Source: Adiantum capillus-veneris
Taxonomy: Eukaryota > Streptophyta > Polypodiopsida > Polypodiales > Pteridaceae
Reading direction: 5' to 3'
Length of the DNA: 64,000 nucleotides
NCBI GenBank assembly: GCA_014529385.2
Contig: CM043962.1
Location: 44,634,598 to 44,698,597, forward strand
How positions within the stretch are numbered: the first letter of the stretch is position 1; each line of letters starts with the position of its first letter. The notes below the pieces were generated by a model, which ran no database searches, was not told where the DNA came from, and saw only the letters and a program-made list of their open reading frames with translations. Positions 23,888 through 36,767 of this stretch are shown one piece after another. The position numbers were made by a program, and so were the translations under genes.

Positions 23888-24619
23888 TTGCACCATCGAT
23901 GGCTTCCTTTAGCACCCCCATCTCGCACAAGAGTTTTCTTGCGGTGGCAGTGGCGCCAAGGAAGGACCCCATTGCCCACCAAGAAGAAAGGATCACTTCC
24001 CTTGAAGTTTAGATCCAAGAACTCATCGGGGAAAATGAGCGACTCAAACAATGTTTACTCAAGCTTGAAGACGTGTAGGAAGAGAGCCAAGTTCTGCTTG
24101 CAAAGGCTCACGAAGTCAAAGCCTCCATCACCAAAACTGTCATGGCGGCTTAGAAGGAATCCTGTGACGCAACACACCAGAAGATTGATACCAAGATATA
24201 TGCGGTTTTACAAGAATGCCGGCTACAAGAATCTCTTGGCCTCAAGGTCCGAATTGGGGGCTTTACCCACCATCGTGCACCGACGAGGACACCCTCGAGA
24301 AAAAATCGCCAAGCTCAATGACATTCTTCAACCTATCCACATCAAGCCCGAAGTAGTCTCTTGGATCAACGACACGCATAGGCATGTACCACCTGAGCAT
24401 TGCATCCTCACTTTCAAGGACAAAGACGAGCAGATGACGCTGCTTCAACAATCTCGACTTGTCAAGGGAAAAAAGATCTGGATGACTGAGGAACTAACCA
24501 CAAATCAACTCAAGAATAAAGCAAGCGAGCTCAAGAAGATGCATGAAGCACGTAAACAAGGTAAATGGACAGTCTATCGAGGTGGTAAAGCAGTCATCCA
24601 AGAGTTTCGGACTCTTTAA
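23888..24619 (+). CDS. Orphan ORF, possible LINE ORF1-like C-terminus
   Basis: A 243-codon open frame. The N-terminal third is low-complexity and basic, and may be out of the true frame. The C-terminal 120 residues look like real protein: HREKIAKLND-like helix, ILTFKDKDEQMTLLQQSRL, then KGKKIWMTEELTTNQLKNKA, SELKKMHEARKQGKW and TVYRGGKAVIQEF. The pattern of a basic strand, a MTEELT turn, a helix and a final VYRGGK strand resembles the RNA-binding end of LINE ORF1 or similar retroelement proteins. No endonuclease or RT follows, so it would be a 5' fragment. The family call is tentative. Confidence 0.35.
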   Translation: MHHRWLPLAPPSRTRVFLRWQWRQGRTPLPTKKKGSLPLKFRSKNSSGKMSDSNNVYSSLKTCRKRAKFCLQRLTKSKPPSPKLSWRLRRNPVTQHTRRLIPRYMRFYKNAGYKNLLASRSELGALPTIVHRRGHPREKIAKLNDILQPIHIKPEVVSWINDTHRHVPPEHCILTFKDKDEQMTLLQQSRLVKGKKIWMTEELTTNQLKNKASELKKMHEARKQGKWTVYRGGKAVIQEFRTL

Positions 24620-24830
24620 ATTGGCTTCCCCATCACCTGATCCCCCTTCGGTTTTTCTATTTTTCTTTTGGTTTTTTCCCTATCAATGGTCCCTCAGACC
24701 TTAACTGATATGTATTACATGCTCTCACTCAGAAGAAATTGCTACACTGTTTTGTTTTGGTCCCATAGGTCATATCTGACCTCGCAGATGATAAAAATCA
24801 ATCAATTACTCTCTCTCTCTCTCTCTCTCT

Positions 24831-25740
<910 letters not shown>

Positions 25741-25794
25741 TAATACTAATGGAATAATTCTCTTAGTGGAATCTTCAGGTTTAATGAATCACTC

Positions 25795-25960
25795 TGTGAG
25801 ACCAAAGGATGTACCATCATAATGACCTCCTCCCAACCTTCCTACTTATAGCCCTTGGCTCTAGTAAGTAGGACCCCTTACCTTATGCCCATTGGCCCTT
25901 GGCTTGCCCAAGCCCTTGAATCTTAGCCGTACCGAGTCCCCCTTGAACATTGGCCTAACA
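25795..25960 (-). repeat. 3' LTR of the non-coding element (166 bp)
   Basis: Plus-strand ends TGTGAGACC and GGCCTAACA. It is followed at once by TTACTCCCCCCTTGG, the reverse complement of a polypurine tract. Confidence 0.85.
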
Positions 25961-27092
25961 TTACTCCCCCCTTGGAGGAGCGTTTTCATCCTCAAATACG
26001 AAAGTGGTTGTATCTTCATAAGAACCCTAATTTTTTTCCATAATGGCATCGTTCATGGATCTAGTTGTTCGTTGGACCGGAACACGGTTCAATAGGAGGC
26101 TCAATGAAACCAAGAGTAACATCTCGATTTTCCACATTGTTGTCCCTTTGCAACTGTTTTATGTAGTCGGCTCATATACAACATAGCGTGTAGACTCCCT
26201 TTAGAACTCACATGAGCAGTCTAAACAAGCTATCACAATGAGGATGCACCCAAAAGAGTACCGCCTTTCATTTTTCATGAAAGTAACTGGCTGACGTAAC
26301 TCATCAACAAAGTAGAAGTCCTTGACTTGCTACCTTATCCCATCAATAAATAACGCCACTATAACTAGTGTTCAAGGTTAAGAACCTGATTTATACATGA
26401 AGGGACTAAACCTAGCCGCAAACATGCTTTGTCTTGTGGTGCATGATATGGTCTTATAAATGGATTTGACCAGCACCTATGGACTTCATTGTAACACATA
26501 ATTGCAATTATACGCACAGTGTCAGTCTCAAAGACTCATATTCTCCCCATGTGGAATATGTCTCAAGTAAGGATGTCTGAAAAAAGAACATCCTTCAAGT
26601 AGCAGATGTACTTATCTGTGGAGGTAACTGTAAACACGCATACAACCTGTGTGAGAGGGACCCTCATTATCCATGCTCCACACTGGCTAAATCAAACTCC
26701 TTGAGTTCCAAGACCATGTTGTATCCCATGTGACAATATGTGCCAAATCGAACCCTACAAATGGGTTCATTAATCAGTAGTGCAAAAATATACTACGATC
26801 CAAAATTATTGGCTCTTACCTAACCTTGTCATCTCTTTGAAGAGCAAAAATGGATGAAAGCATTCAAGCTTATTCATTCGACTTGAAAAAGGAGAGCATA
26901 TCATATTCAAAAATGGAAATAAACCAAACCAGATGCGTACCTAGAGGTTGAACATAGAGTTCACTTAATTGTAGCTATGCCCACTTTGCCTTACCATCAA
27001 ATTAGCCTTGAAAATGTAGTTACTCATTACCTGTTAAACACTAAAGGAAAGATTAGTGCAAAACAAGCAATAGGAATTGGTAACCTTGGGTA

Positions 27093-27235
27093 TTGCCTTT
27101 GCAATCCAAACCCCTTGGTTAGCTTTTGGTTGTTGCCTTTGCAATCCAAACCCCTTGGTTAACTTTTGGGTGTTGCCTTTGCAATCAAAACCCCTTGTTT
27201 AGCTTTTGCAATGTCAAACCGCTTGGTTAGACTTT
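27093..27235. repeat. 40-bp tandem repeat, three full copies plus a partial one
   Basis: TTGCCTTTGCAATCCAAACC followed by CCTTGGTTAGCTTTTGG recurs at 27093, 27133 and 27173, exactly 40 bp apart, with a degenerate fourth copy. It is internal to the non-coding LTR element. Confidence 0.93.
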
Positions 27236-30012
27236 ACCTGGAAACTGCACAAACTAGCATCCATCAGTGACGAACATAGTTCACCGTGGTCAAAAATGTT
27301 TGGACTCGACTAAGAAAGTTGAATTTATTTACTACCCTGTGGTTGATTGCGGACTTACTTCCTTGAAAGTACAACTGTGTTGAGCTCAAATCCTGACTTT
27401 CAACACCTACGGAGTCATTGTGTATTAGCGGAGTCATATCCTTGTGACAAAACCACTCCTAGAGACATAATCAATTCTGCAACTAAGCAACAAATCTTTT
27501 GCAGTTGGAATCTTATTCACAACTAAGTCGTGACAGAATCTTCTCCTCTATGAACCGAGGAGAAAGATTTCAAATACCCCCTAAAAAATAGTCATACTAG
27601 ATTTTCTCAGGTGTTACAGAAGAGACTACCTGCATAGAGGCTCTCTTAATGTATTCATGTCTTTCCATGAAGCAATTGCTGGATAGCTAGGCCATGCCTA
27701 CTTGCTATCCATAAAAACCGTTAGTGGGATTGGGTGCACCTTATGCATAGATCCAATAATGGAAAGTGCTCACCGCTGTATACATGTACAATGATCGGAA
27801 GCCCATCCACCAGTATCAAATTATCTTGGATAGAGTAACTGATGTTAGTGTAGAAGCGTAGGCATACTACCATCATGGCATGCAAATAAAAAAAATTGGA
27901 ATGATAAACCCTTGGATTCAATAATAGTTTCAACCTTGTGAGCTACTGTTATACATGCCGTGCACAATTACATTGCCATAGATACATCACAGTGCGTCGT
28001 TGCCAGACTCAACTGTGAGCTTATATCCACTCAATGCCAAAAATGTGTGCCATTATTCTTGATTTAAAGTCAAGTGATAGTTCCGTGGCACATAAGAGAA
28101 GCCTTGCTTCGCATAAAATCTGACAAAGTAGCACTTTGCATTGCACAGTAGACAAAACTTTTTCAAATAAAAGATTAAAGTATAGAAAAACAAGTATGAC
28201 TTGAAATGTACTAACCTTGTTGGCTCTCTAAGAGCGATGTCATCGCTTGAAGCTAGCTCGTAGCCGTATATGCTGAGAAATTGAGAGCTATCGAATGTAC
28301 CCTACATGCCATCGTGGCTTGAGTCATACCAACCTCGAAGAGAAAATTAGATAGACATTGTGCCAAGTTTCTAAAAGTCCGTATGCTAATAGCATATTCC
28401 AAACTTTGGAAACTTCTATGCAAAATGCCCTGAAATGAAGCCTTGCTTCGCATAAGTTCATCAAAAAGATGAGACAAAATGTATCCTGGGTGCTCATAGC
28501 TAACATGTATTCCTATTGACATACATATGTCAAAGCAGATAAGAATCAACCTTGTCAAAATTTCATAGAGAATCGGCCTTGCCAAATTGTGCAGCTTATT
28601 TAGAATCATGAGATTGCCCAATTTTGATAGAGATAGTATCTACAACTTAGATATCAAGTGTCAACTATTGCCAAACACTACTTGATCAAAGCAACATTTT
28701 CTTGACAAGTTGGCATTGTGAAATTTTTTGCAAAAATGAATAAGTTCCAAAAGTGAAACTTAAAGTTAACATACTTATCAACTACCCTTGGCATCAAAGG
28801 TCATAGCATCCCATATGTGTGGTGGTCGACATTGGATTCAGCTTATAGCTATGGATTTCAATGTGATTTCCGATGTGCTTCATGTACTTATGTTGCATGC
28901 TCCCTGGCAAGCTACAATGACTTTGAAGTGATTATGCATCCAATGCATAGAGTCATGCTCCTAAAAGCCTTGCTTTTCCCCTCCTCTAGGTAGCACAAGG
29001 AGGAGATTTATAAATATAATAGCCGACGTAATACACAAGTCAGTGTCAGTATATGGATCCTTGGTCTTCTAGTGCATATGAGGTGCCCAATACCGCCTCT
29101 TAGAATTGGAACAAAAGGAAGGCCATGCCGAGCATCTATGTCTCTTGCAACAATGGTAACAAGAGGCTATGTCGATCTCCTTGAGAGTGGAAAGTGGTGC
29201 TGTTTGGCCTTGCTGTTGCAACAAAATTCAACCTTTGATGAGCATGCTCTATCGAGGTATTCAAGAGAAGGCATACTTGTTATGGAGTTGTTGCGTAGTC
29301 AAGCCGTGCTTGCCTCTGGATTTCTTAGAGTGCGCACACATCTTTTGCATGTCATTACTAATGAGCAGAGTCTCAAAAATAAAAATAAAAGTCAAATGTA
29401 TATCTCATGAATAACTTGTGCCAACTTGCCTTGCCATCGACATTTGCTTGGTTCACATAATAAATCTATTTTTGTTCAATATATTTCTGACTTCGTACTG
29501 TTGAGAGTCGTGCCCGATTCACAATCCAAGGTGAAACATATAGAATCTATACCAGGCGCTTTGCCTGATGTATAATCCACATGGTTTTTGGGGAAATTTG
29601 AGCTCTTAGCAAAAGTACTTGTCTCTTTTCAAATTCTCGTGTCGAGGTCGGATTGCATACTCTTTATTGCAATCGTGCAATCTTTGCCAAAATAGAATTA
29701 CTTTCAAGGTTCTTCTCGCATGAATATGTTGTAATTCCGCCTTGCATGAAAACCGGGAAAAGACTTGATAGAAGAAAAAATTCTCCAGCTCAGTAAATTT
29801 TTTCAACTCATGGCGCCCTTGGCGATGGCGCCTCCTTGGCACTAGCGGCCCTACACACAACCTTCACGACTCTGACTTGATCTCAACCGTTTACCCTAGG
29901 GCCATGCCCACTTCATGTCGGCTTCTCCACATGTCTTGCATGAACATGCACAAGGTGCAGATTAGGACCATGCCCTTCCTTCCTAAAAAAAACAAGAGGC
30001 TCTTGATACCAA

Positions 30013-30127
30013 TGTGAGACCAAAGGATGGACCGGCATAATGATCTCCTCCCAACTTCCCTACTTACAGCCCTTGGCTCTAGTAAGTAGGACCCCTTACC
30101 TCATGCCCTTTGGCCCTTGGCCTCACA
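30013..30127 (-). repeat. 5' LTR of the non-coding element (115 bp, internal deletion)
   Basis: It has the same start as the left LTR and ends GGCCTCACA, but lacks about 51 bp present in the left copy between CCCTTGGC and the terminus. A PBS abuts it at 30012. Confidence 0.83.
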
Positions 30128-31044
<917 letters not shown>

Positions 31045-31180
31045 GACGTCGTCCCTCCCCTTTAAGTGCAACGGGGTCATATAAAGCATGGGATCAATGG
31101 CGCTCATTCAAAAAGAGGGGCCCATGCAATCTGGCTCGTTGATCTTTAAAAACTAAACTTGGGATCCCGAGTTTAGTTTT
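31045..31180 (+). repeat. MULE left terminal inverted repeat
   Basis: Outer end GACGTCGTCCCTCCCCTTTA. The inner end is the palindrome at 31149-31180 centred on GGATCC. Most differences from the right TIR are C/T or G/A, plus small indels. Confidence 0.88.
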
Positions 31181-31353
31181 GGGAAGAGGGATTACGGATG
31201 GTGGCGCTCTTAATGACTTGAATGATGTCATAGACTTTTAAGGATATTATTCTCCCAAAAAAAAAGATCTTTCCCATAAAGTTACAAAAGTGGGAGTTAA
31301 TGTCATCATAAATATGACGGCACCACCTACCAAACTAAACTCGGGAGGTAATT

Positions 31354-31377
31354 CTAATCTCGGGATCCTGAGATTAG
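31354..31377. repeat. Palindrome CTAATCTCGGGA/TCCTGAGATTAG
   Basis: A 24-bp palindrome with one mismatch, of the same family as the MULE TIR palindrome. It lies about 100 bp upstream of the transposase ORF, next to a half-copy (AAACTAAACTCGGGAGG). Confidence 0.85.
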
Positions 31378-32106
31378 TTTTTATCAGTGACGGGACGAGT
31401 TGGATTCACATTACTTTTCATGGCTAATCAAGCAACCCAAAATCTATATGCATGATATGGAGCATGAGTCTATAGAAAATGGAACCCCTTTTTGGAGAAG
31501 AAGCTAGTGATTATTCCTCTTCTTCTTCCAGCTATGAATCAATTGAATCCTCAAGTGATGATGGGTTGCACCGGGGGTCTTTGCGACCCTTTCAAAGTCT
31601 TGAAGCTAGCCATTCTACTTCTCAAAGAGGTACTCTTGATCCATTCTCATACGTGTCACATGTTTATTTCTACTTCAACAAAGACACATACAACCTTATG
31701 ATTGAAGCATTGCAAGGAGATCTATGTGTAACATTGGAACATCTCAAAAGTTGTACCCATTTGGTGGATTTAAAGAAATGGAGAAGAATAAAGGATAATT
31801 TAAAGCTTGCAAGGAAAGAAGGTAATGTTCTTTGCCTTTGTCTTAAGATAGCTCCCAATATTCGGATTGCATGCATTGAAGATTGGGAAAGTATTGTCCA
31901 ACAAGCCCATCTTGATGAGACTCAAGGTAGACATCGTGATGTTAATGATGTTAAGTATGGAGCCTGATTTACCCTTGTAATTTTCTACGGTAAAAGCGCA
32001 CATTTGTAAGGCCCCCATTATGAGGAGAAGCCATCGTGCGTGAAGGAAAATCACTCACCGGAAACCAAAATTTTCACAGACAAGAATCAGGGGCAACTTT
32101 AAAGGC

Positions 32107-32137
32107 CTCGGGGGCGGAGGCCCCCGAGACTTTTTTT
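32107..32137 (+). terminator. GC hairpin plus T run in the LTR
   Basis: Stem CTCGGGGGC/GCCCCCGAG with GGAG loop, followed two bases later by seven T. It resembles a rho-independent terminator in form. In a plant nucleus it may instead influence 3'-end formation or RNA structure. Present in both LTRs (36926-36956 in the second). Confidence 0.45.
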
Positions 32138-32432
32138 CGCCGGAATATTCCTTTTCGCCGGAATATTATGGCCGGACGACGGTCGGAAAGTGGTCGGAAA
32201 ACAACCGGTCGGTTGGCCGGTGGCCGGTAGTCAATGGCCAATGGCCGGTGGTCGGAAGTCAATGGCCGGTGGCCGGTGGCCGAATTCAATGGCCGGTGGC
32301 CGAATTCAAAAGTGGACTTGTCTTCTCAAGGGCGGCCACACATGGGCGGATTGGAGGGTCCGATTTGGACTTATTCGCACAAGGGCGGCTACACATGGCT
32401 GTCTCTCATAAGAGAGGGCAGCCCTTTTGGCC

Positions 32433-32439
32433 TATAAAA
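32433..32439 (+). promoter_or_regulatory. TATA box of the copia LTR promoter
   Basis: TATAAAA within GGCCTATAAAAGGAGGCC, about 30 bp before a likely start site near 32465. The same box occurs in the 3' LTR at 37252. Confidence 0.7.
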
Positions 32440-32754
32440 GGAGGCCATTTCTACACACATTTCATAGTGTGAAGTTGATGCAACAAGGTGAGTGTGAGGT
32501 GGTGAGAGTGAAGCAAGGCGGGAGCTCCATTAAGGGTATAATCCCTTTGTAAACTACTTCTTGTTTTGAAGTACCAAAGCCATTGAGTGGCTGCTTTCCT
32601 GTGGACGTAGCCCACATTGGGTGAACCACGTATATCGTGTGTACTCTCTCTCTCTCTCTCTCTCTACACTATAATCTCGTGTATATAAATTTGTCTCTCT
32701 CCATTAAGTAATCTACTCAATTATCTATTTAGCTACGTCTTATTTCCTAACAAC

Positions 32755-32766
32755 TGGTATCAGAGC
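32755..32766 (+). promoter_or_regulatory. Copia primer-binding site
   Basis: TGGTATCAGAGC begins two bases after the 5' LTR end. It is complementary to the 3' end of initiator Met tRNA, the usual copia primer. Confidence 0.95.
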
Positions 32767-32825
32767 AAGGTTTGCTCGTAGCTAAATTATCTCAAGGAAA
32801 GGATTCCTTGAATTGAGTGGGAGTT

Positions 32826-35800
32826 ATGGCGGAGGAGGGGAAGCTCAAGATTGAGAAGTTCAACGGCAAAAACTACCAACATTGGAAGATGCAGATTGAA
32901 GACTATCTCTACCAGAAGGACCTCTATTTGCCACTAGGCGGTCTTGCGAAGAAGCCCGCAACAATGGCAGATGAAGCATGGATTGTCCTTGATCGAAAGG
33001 CACTGGGAACAATCCGGTTAAGCTTGGCGTCAACGGTGGCCTTCAATGTTTCGGAGATGAAGACCACGGAGGACTTGATGAAGTCACTTGACGACTTCTA
33101 CGAGAAACCATCGGCATCCAATAAGGTATTTCTTATGAAGCGCTTGTTCAATCTAAAGATGGCAGAGAATGGTTCAGTTGCAGAACACCTAAATGACTTT
33201 AACACAAACATAAGTCAACTTCGATCAGTGAAAATCAATTTCGATGACGAAGTGCGAGCTCTCCTTATACTATCATCTCTACCGGATAGTTGGGACAGCC
33301 TTGTGATGGCTGTAAGTAATTCTATCTCTGGCACAAATACTCTTAAGTTTGATGATGTTGTGGGTGTTCTTCTAAGCGAGGAAATGCGAAGGAGAAGCAC
33401 AGGAGAATCATCAAGTGCTGCACTATCAGTGGAAACAAGAGGAAGGCCTAAGGAGAGGTTCAAAAACCAAAAGGGTCGTGATCGCTCAAGACGGAGCAAA
33501 TCACGAACAAAGTCAGTTCTTGAATGTTGGAACTGCGGCAAGAAGGGCCACGTCAAGAAGGATTGCTGGTCCAAGAAGAAGAAGGAGACAGAGTCTCAAG
33601 ACAACAAGCCAACATCGGAGGCCAATGTGGCAGGTAAAGTAGAGCAAGATGCTCTAATTCTCTCATTAGACAATGTGTCTAATTCCTGGATAGTAGATTC
33701 CGGGGCTTCATTCCATGCGACACCACACAAGCAACATTTCCAAGACTACACCAAAGGTAATTTTGGGTATGTATACTTGGGAGATGATGAAGCTTGTGAG
33801 ATTGTCGGCAAAGGTACAGTTTCTATCAAAACTGCTAACGGAAATGAATGGAAGCTTAAAGATGTTAGGCATGTTCCTTCTCTTCGCAAAAATTTGATCT
33901 CTACAGGACAATTGGACGATGAAGGTCACAACATTGCATTCGGAAACAAACGGTGGAAGATCTCAAAGGGATCTTTGGTGGTTGCCAAGGGTGAAAAAGT
34001 CAGTACACTTTACTTGTGTGCTGTTAGCACGCAACCTTCAGCTTGTGCAGCAACTACAGAAGTTGACAGTGCGGTGTGGCACTACCGACTTGGGCATATG
34101 AGTGCCAAAGGAATGCAAATCCTTCAAACAAAGAAGCTTCTACCAGGTTTGAAAGAAGTGGACTTAGAGTTCTGTGAAGATTGTGTTTATGGTAAACAAA
34201 AGAGGGTAAAATTTCAAAAATCAGGAAATGAAAGAAAAAATAAAAAACTTGAGTTGGTTCATTCTGATGTTTGGGGTCCTGCAAGTACACCATCACTTGG
34301 TGGCTCATTGTACTATGTAACATTCATAGACAATGCGACTAGAAAAACATGGGTTTATGTCATGAAGAATAAATCCGATGTATTTTCCATATTTCAAAGG
34401 TGGAAAGCCTTTGTGGAGAATGAAACAGGTACCAAGGTTAAATGCCTCAGATCCGACAATGGAGGTGAATATTGCAGCCAAGCTTTTGAAAGCTTTTGTG
34501 CTAGCAATGGAATTCGGAGGCAAAGGACAACCCCAAGGACACCTCAACAAAATGGGATTTCGGAAAGGATGAACAGGACAATTATGGAACGAGCACGAAG
34601 CATGCGGCTACATGCAGGCCTACCGCTTGAACTTTGGGCGGAAGCTGTAAGTACGTCTGTGTACTTAATCAATCGGTCACCCTCAACGGCATTGGATGGG
34701 GGAGTTCCAGAAGAGGCATGGACAGGTAAACCGGTGAATTATGCATTTCTCAAAGTGTTTGGGTGTGAGGCTTTCATGCACATAGATAGAAGCCTAAGAT
34801 CAAAGTTAGATGCAAAGTCCAAAAAGTGTTTCTTCATTGGCTATGGAGAAGGAGACTTTGGGTATCGCCTATGGAATCCTGAAGATGGTAAAATCTTAAG
34901 GAGTAGGGATGTAATTTTTAATGAACAAAATATGTACAAAGATTACTTGGAAAGAAAACAAACAAAAGAAACAGGTGATGAGTACATGGAGCTTGAGGAC
35001 GGTGAAGACTCAAGGACTGCAAACGGTGACAATGTGCAACAACATCAACCAAATGAGGAGCCTCAACCTATTCCCCGAAGATCTACAAGAGCAAGTAGAC
35101 CTCCAGAAAGGTTTGTTCCTTCCTTCAACCATCTCTTGATCTCAGATTCTGGAGAGCCGGAATCATATGAAGAAGCTATGCAACATGAATCCAAAGAAGA
35201 ATGGACGAAGAGCATGCAAGTGGAGATGGACTCACTACATCAGAACCAAACATGGGAGTTGGTTGAAATGCCTAAAGGTAAGCGGGCACTTCAAAACAAA
35301 TGGGTGTACAAGATAAAGGAAGAAGAAGGTGGGAAGAAAAGGTACAAATCTAGGCTTGTGGTAAAAGGTTTTTCTCAAAAGAAAGGTATTGACTTCAATG
35401 AAATATTTTCTCCTGTTGTAAAAATGAACTCAATTAGGCTTGTCTTAAGCCTTGTGGCTGCTCATGATCTAAATCTCGAGCAAATGGATGTAAATACGGC
35501 ATTCCCTCACGGTGACTTAGAGGAGGAAATCTACATGCTTCAACCAAAGGGGTATGAAGTAAAAGGTAAGGAGAAAATGGTTTGCAGATTAAAGAAGAGC
35601 TTGTATGGTTTAAAGCAAGCATCAAGACAATGGTACTTGAAGTTTGATCGATGGATGTTGGATCATGGATTCACAAGATGCAACTCGGATCACTGCGTCT
35701 ACACGAAGAATTTGGGAGATGGGAAATTCATCATCCTAATGTTGTATGTTGATGACATGTTGATTGCAAGTGCTAACATGCAGGACATCAAAGACCTAAA

Positions 35801-36707
35801 AGAGGAGCTGTCCAAATCTTTTTCAATGAAAGATTTAGGTGCTGCAAAGAGGATACTTGGTATGAAAATATCAAGGGACAGGACGAAGAAGACAATAAAG
35901 CTATCTCAAGAAGATTACATCAAGAAGGTACTAGAAAGGTTTGCAATGCAAAATGCAAAACCAGTTTCTACACCTTTGGCTGGTCATTTTAAACTAACGA
36001 AGGATATGTGTCCAAAGACACAAGAGGAGATAGCCTATATGTCTAAAGTTCCATATGCTGCAGCGGTAGGTTCTCTAATGTATGCTATGGTCTGGACAAG
36101 GCCAGACATTGCACATGCAGTGGGAGTTGTGAGTAGGTTCATGGACAACCCAGGTAAAGAGCATTGGCAAGCTGTGAAGTGGATACTTAGGTATCTAAAA
36201 GGGACAACAACAAATGCTTTGTATTTTGGAGGAACTGATATTTTTCTAGAAGGGTATGCTGATGCAGATATGGCAGGTGACAAAGATACTCGAAGGAGCA
36301 CTACTGGCTATGTGTTCACGGTTGGAGGCACAGCAGTAAGCTGGGCTTCAAAGCTGCAGAAAGTGGTTTCACTTTCTACCACGGAAGCAGAGTATGTAGC
36401 AATGACGGAGGCAAGCAAAGAAATTCTGTGGCTTCACAGATTCTTAGAAGAGCTTGGATTCAAACAAGACAATTGTGTCTTGTACAGTGATAGCCAAAGC
36501 GCTATCCATCTTGCGAAGAACTCAGCCTTTCATTCAAGGACAAAGCACATTGAGGTGAGATATCACTTCATACGCACTCTTTTGGAAGAGGGACAACTAA
36601 AGCTAGGAAAGGTGCATACAAGTGAAAATCCTGCAGACATGTTTACAAAGGTGGTCAACAAGGAGAAGTTGAGCTTTTGCTCATCTTCAATCGGCATTCA
36701 AGGATAA
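32826..36707 (+). CDS. Ty1/copia Gag-Pol polyprotein
   Basis: One uninterrupted frame of about 1293 residues; the ATG at 32826 (MAEEGKLKIEKFNGKNY) is preferred over the in-frame GTG at 32817. Order: gag of the UBN2 type (residues 1-210), zinc knuckle CWNCGKKGHVKKDC (from 234), aspartic protease WIVDSGASFH (Asp 291), integrase zinc region VWHYRLGHMSAKG (about 418), and integrase core Asp 481 (HSDVWGP), Asp 544 (SDNGGEY) and Glu 580 (ISERMNRT), giving D-x35-E. RT follows with QMDVNTAF and YVDD (974), then RNase H around TTEAEYVAM and DSQSAIHLAKN. Integrase before RT is the copia order. All catalytic residues are present. A polypurine tract, AAGTGGGAGAT, lies just before the 3' LTR. Confidence 0.98.
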   Translation: MAEEGKLKIEKFNGKNYQHWKMQIEDYLYQKDLYLPLGGLAKKPATMADEAWIVLDRKALGTIRLSLASTVAFNVSEMKTTEDLMKSLDDFYEKPSASNKVFLMKRLFNLKMAENGSVAEHLNDFNTNISQLRSVKINFDDEVRALLILSSLPDSWDSLVMAVSNSISGTNTLKFDDVVGVLLSEEMRRRSTGESSSAALSVETRGRPKERFKNQKGRDRSRRSKSRTKSVLECWNCGKKGHVKKDCWSKKKKETESQDNKPTSEANVAGKVEQDALILSLDNVSNSWIVDSGASFHATPHKQHFQDYTKGNFGYVYLGDDEACEIVGKGTVSIKTANGNEWKLKDVRHVPSLRKNLISTGQLDDEGHNIAFGNKRWKISKGSLVVAKGEKVSTLYLCAVSTQPSACAATTEVDSAVWHYRLGHMSAKGMQILQTKKLLPGLKEVDLEFCEDCVYGKQKRVKFQKSGNERKNKKLELVHSDVWGPASTPSLGGSLYYVTFIDNATRKTWVYVMKNKSDVFSIFQRWKAFVENETGTKVKCLRSDNGGEYCSQAFESFCASNGIRRQRTTPRTPQQNGISERMNRTIMERARSMRLHAGLPLELWAEAVSTSVYLINRSPSTALDGGVPEEAWTGKPVNYAFLKVFGCEAFMHIDRSLRSKLDAKSKKCFFIGYGEGDFGYRLWNPEDGKILRSRDVIFNEQNMYKDYLERKQTKETGDEYMELEDGEDSRTANGDNVQQHQPNEEPQPIPRRSTRASRPPERFVPSFNHLLISDSGEPESYEEAMQHESKEEWTKSMQVEMDSLHQNQTWELVEMPKGKRALQNKWVYKIKEEEGGKKRYKSRLVVKGFSQKKGIDFNEIFSPVVKMNSIRLVLSLVAAHDLNLEQMDVNTAFPHGDLEEEIYMLQPKGYEVKGKEKMVCRLKKSLYGLKQASRQWYLKFDRWMLDHGFTRCNSDHCVYTKNLGDGKFIILMLYVDDMLIASANMQDIKDLKEELSKSFSMKDLGAAKRILGMKISRDRTKKTIKLSQEDYIKKVLERFAMQNAKPVSTPLAGHFKLTKDMCPKTQEEIAYMSKVPYAAAVGSLMYAMVWTRPDIAHAVGVVSRFMDNPGKEHWQAVKWILRYLKGTTTNALYFGGTDIFLEGYADADMAGDKDTRRSTTGYVFTVGGTAVSWASKLQKVVSLSTTEAEYVAMTEASKEILWLHRFLEELGFKQDNCVLYSDSQSAIHLAKNSAFHSRTKHIEVRYHFIRTLLEEGQLKLGKVHTSENPADMFTKVVNKEKLSFCSSSIGIQG

Positions 36708-36756
36708 AAAGCCAAAATGGAAAGCAGTCACAGGTTTGGTTTGGAGATCAGTCTCC

Positions 36757-36767
36757 AAGTGGGAGAT
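36757..36767 (+). promoter_or_regulatory. Copia polypurine tract
   Basis: AAGTGGGAGAT directly before the TGTTAAG start of the 3' LTR. It is the second-strand primer site of plant copia elements. Confidence 0.9.

Larger units (their letters stand above)
25795..30127 (-). mobile_element. Non-coding LTR retrotransposon with 5-bp target duplication
   Basis: Two direct copies of a TGTGAGACCAAAGGATG... repeat lie at 25795-25960 and 30013-30127. The element is bounded by CACTC on both sides (25790-25794 and 30128-30132). Just inside the right copy the minus strand reads TTGGTATCAAGAGC, close to the initiator-Met PBS. Just inside the left copy the minus strand reads CCAAGGGGGGAGTAA, a polypurine tract. 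These signs fix the element as minus-oriented. The 4-kb interior has only short ORFs and no recognisable gag or pol, so it is a large non-autonomous derivative or a very decayed element. Confidence 0.85.
31949..32752 (+). repeat. Copia 5' LTR
   Basis: Starts TGTTAAGTATGG and ends TTTCCTAACA. It contains a GC-rich hairpin followed by a T run (32107-32137), a (GGCCGGTG)-rich minirepeat segment (32160-32310), a TATAAAA box (32433-32439) and a short CT tract near 32645. Confidence 0.98.

Noticed and set aside
26977-27162. Small plus-strand ORF with repeated NPNPLVSFWLLPLQS-like sequence
   Set aside because: A translation of the 40-bp tandem repeat; no start context or homology seen.
32036-32472. 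Short ORFs within the copia LTR (and the same at 36855-37291)
   Set aside because: They overlap in three frames, are duplicated only because the LTR is, and consist of the GGCCGGTG minirepeats.
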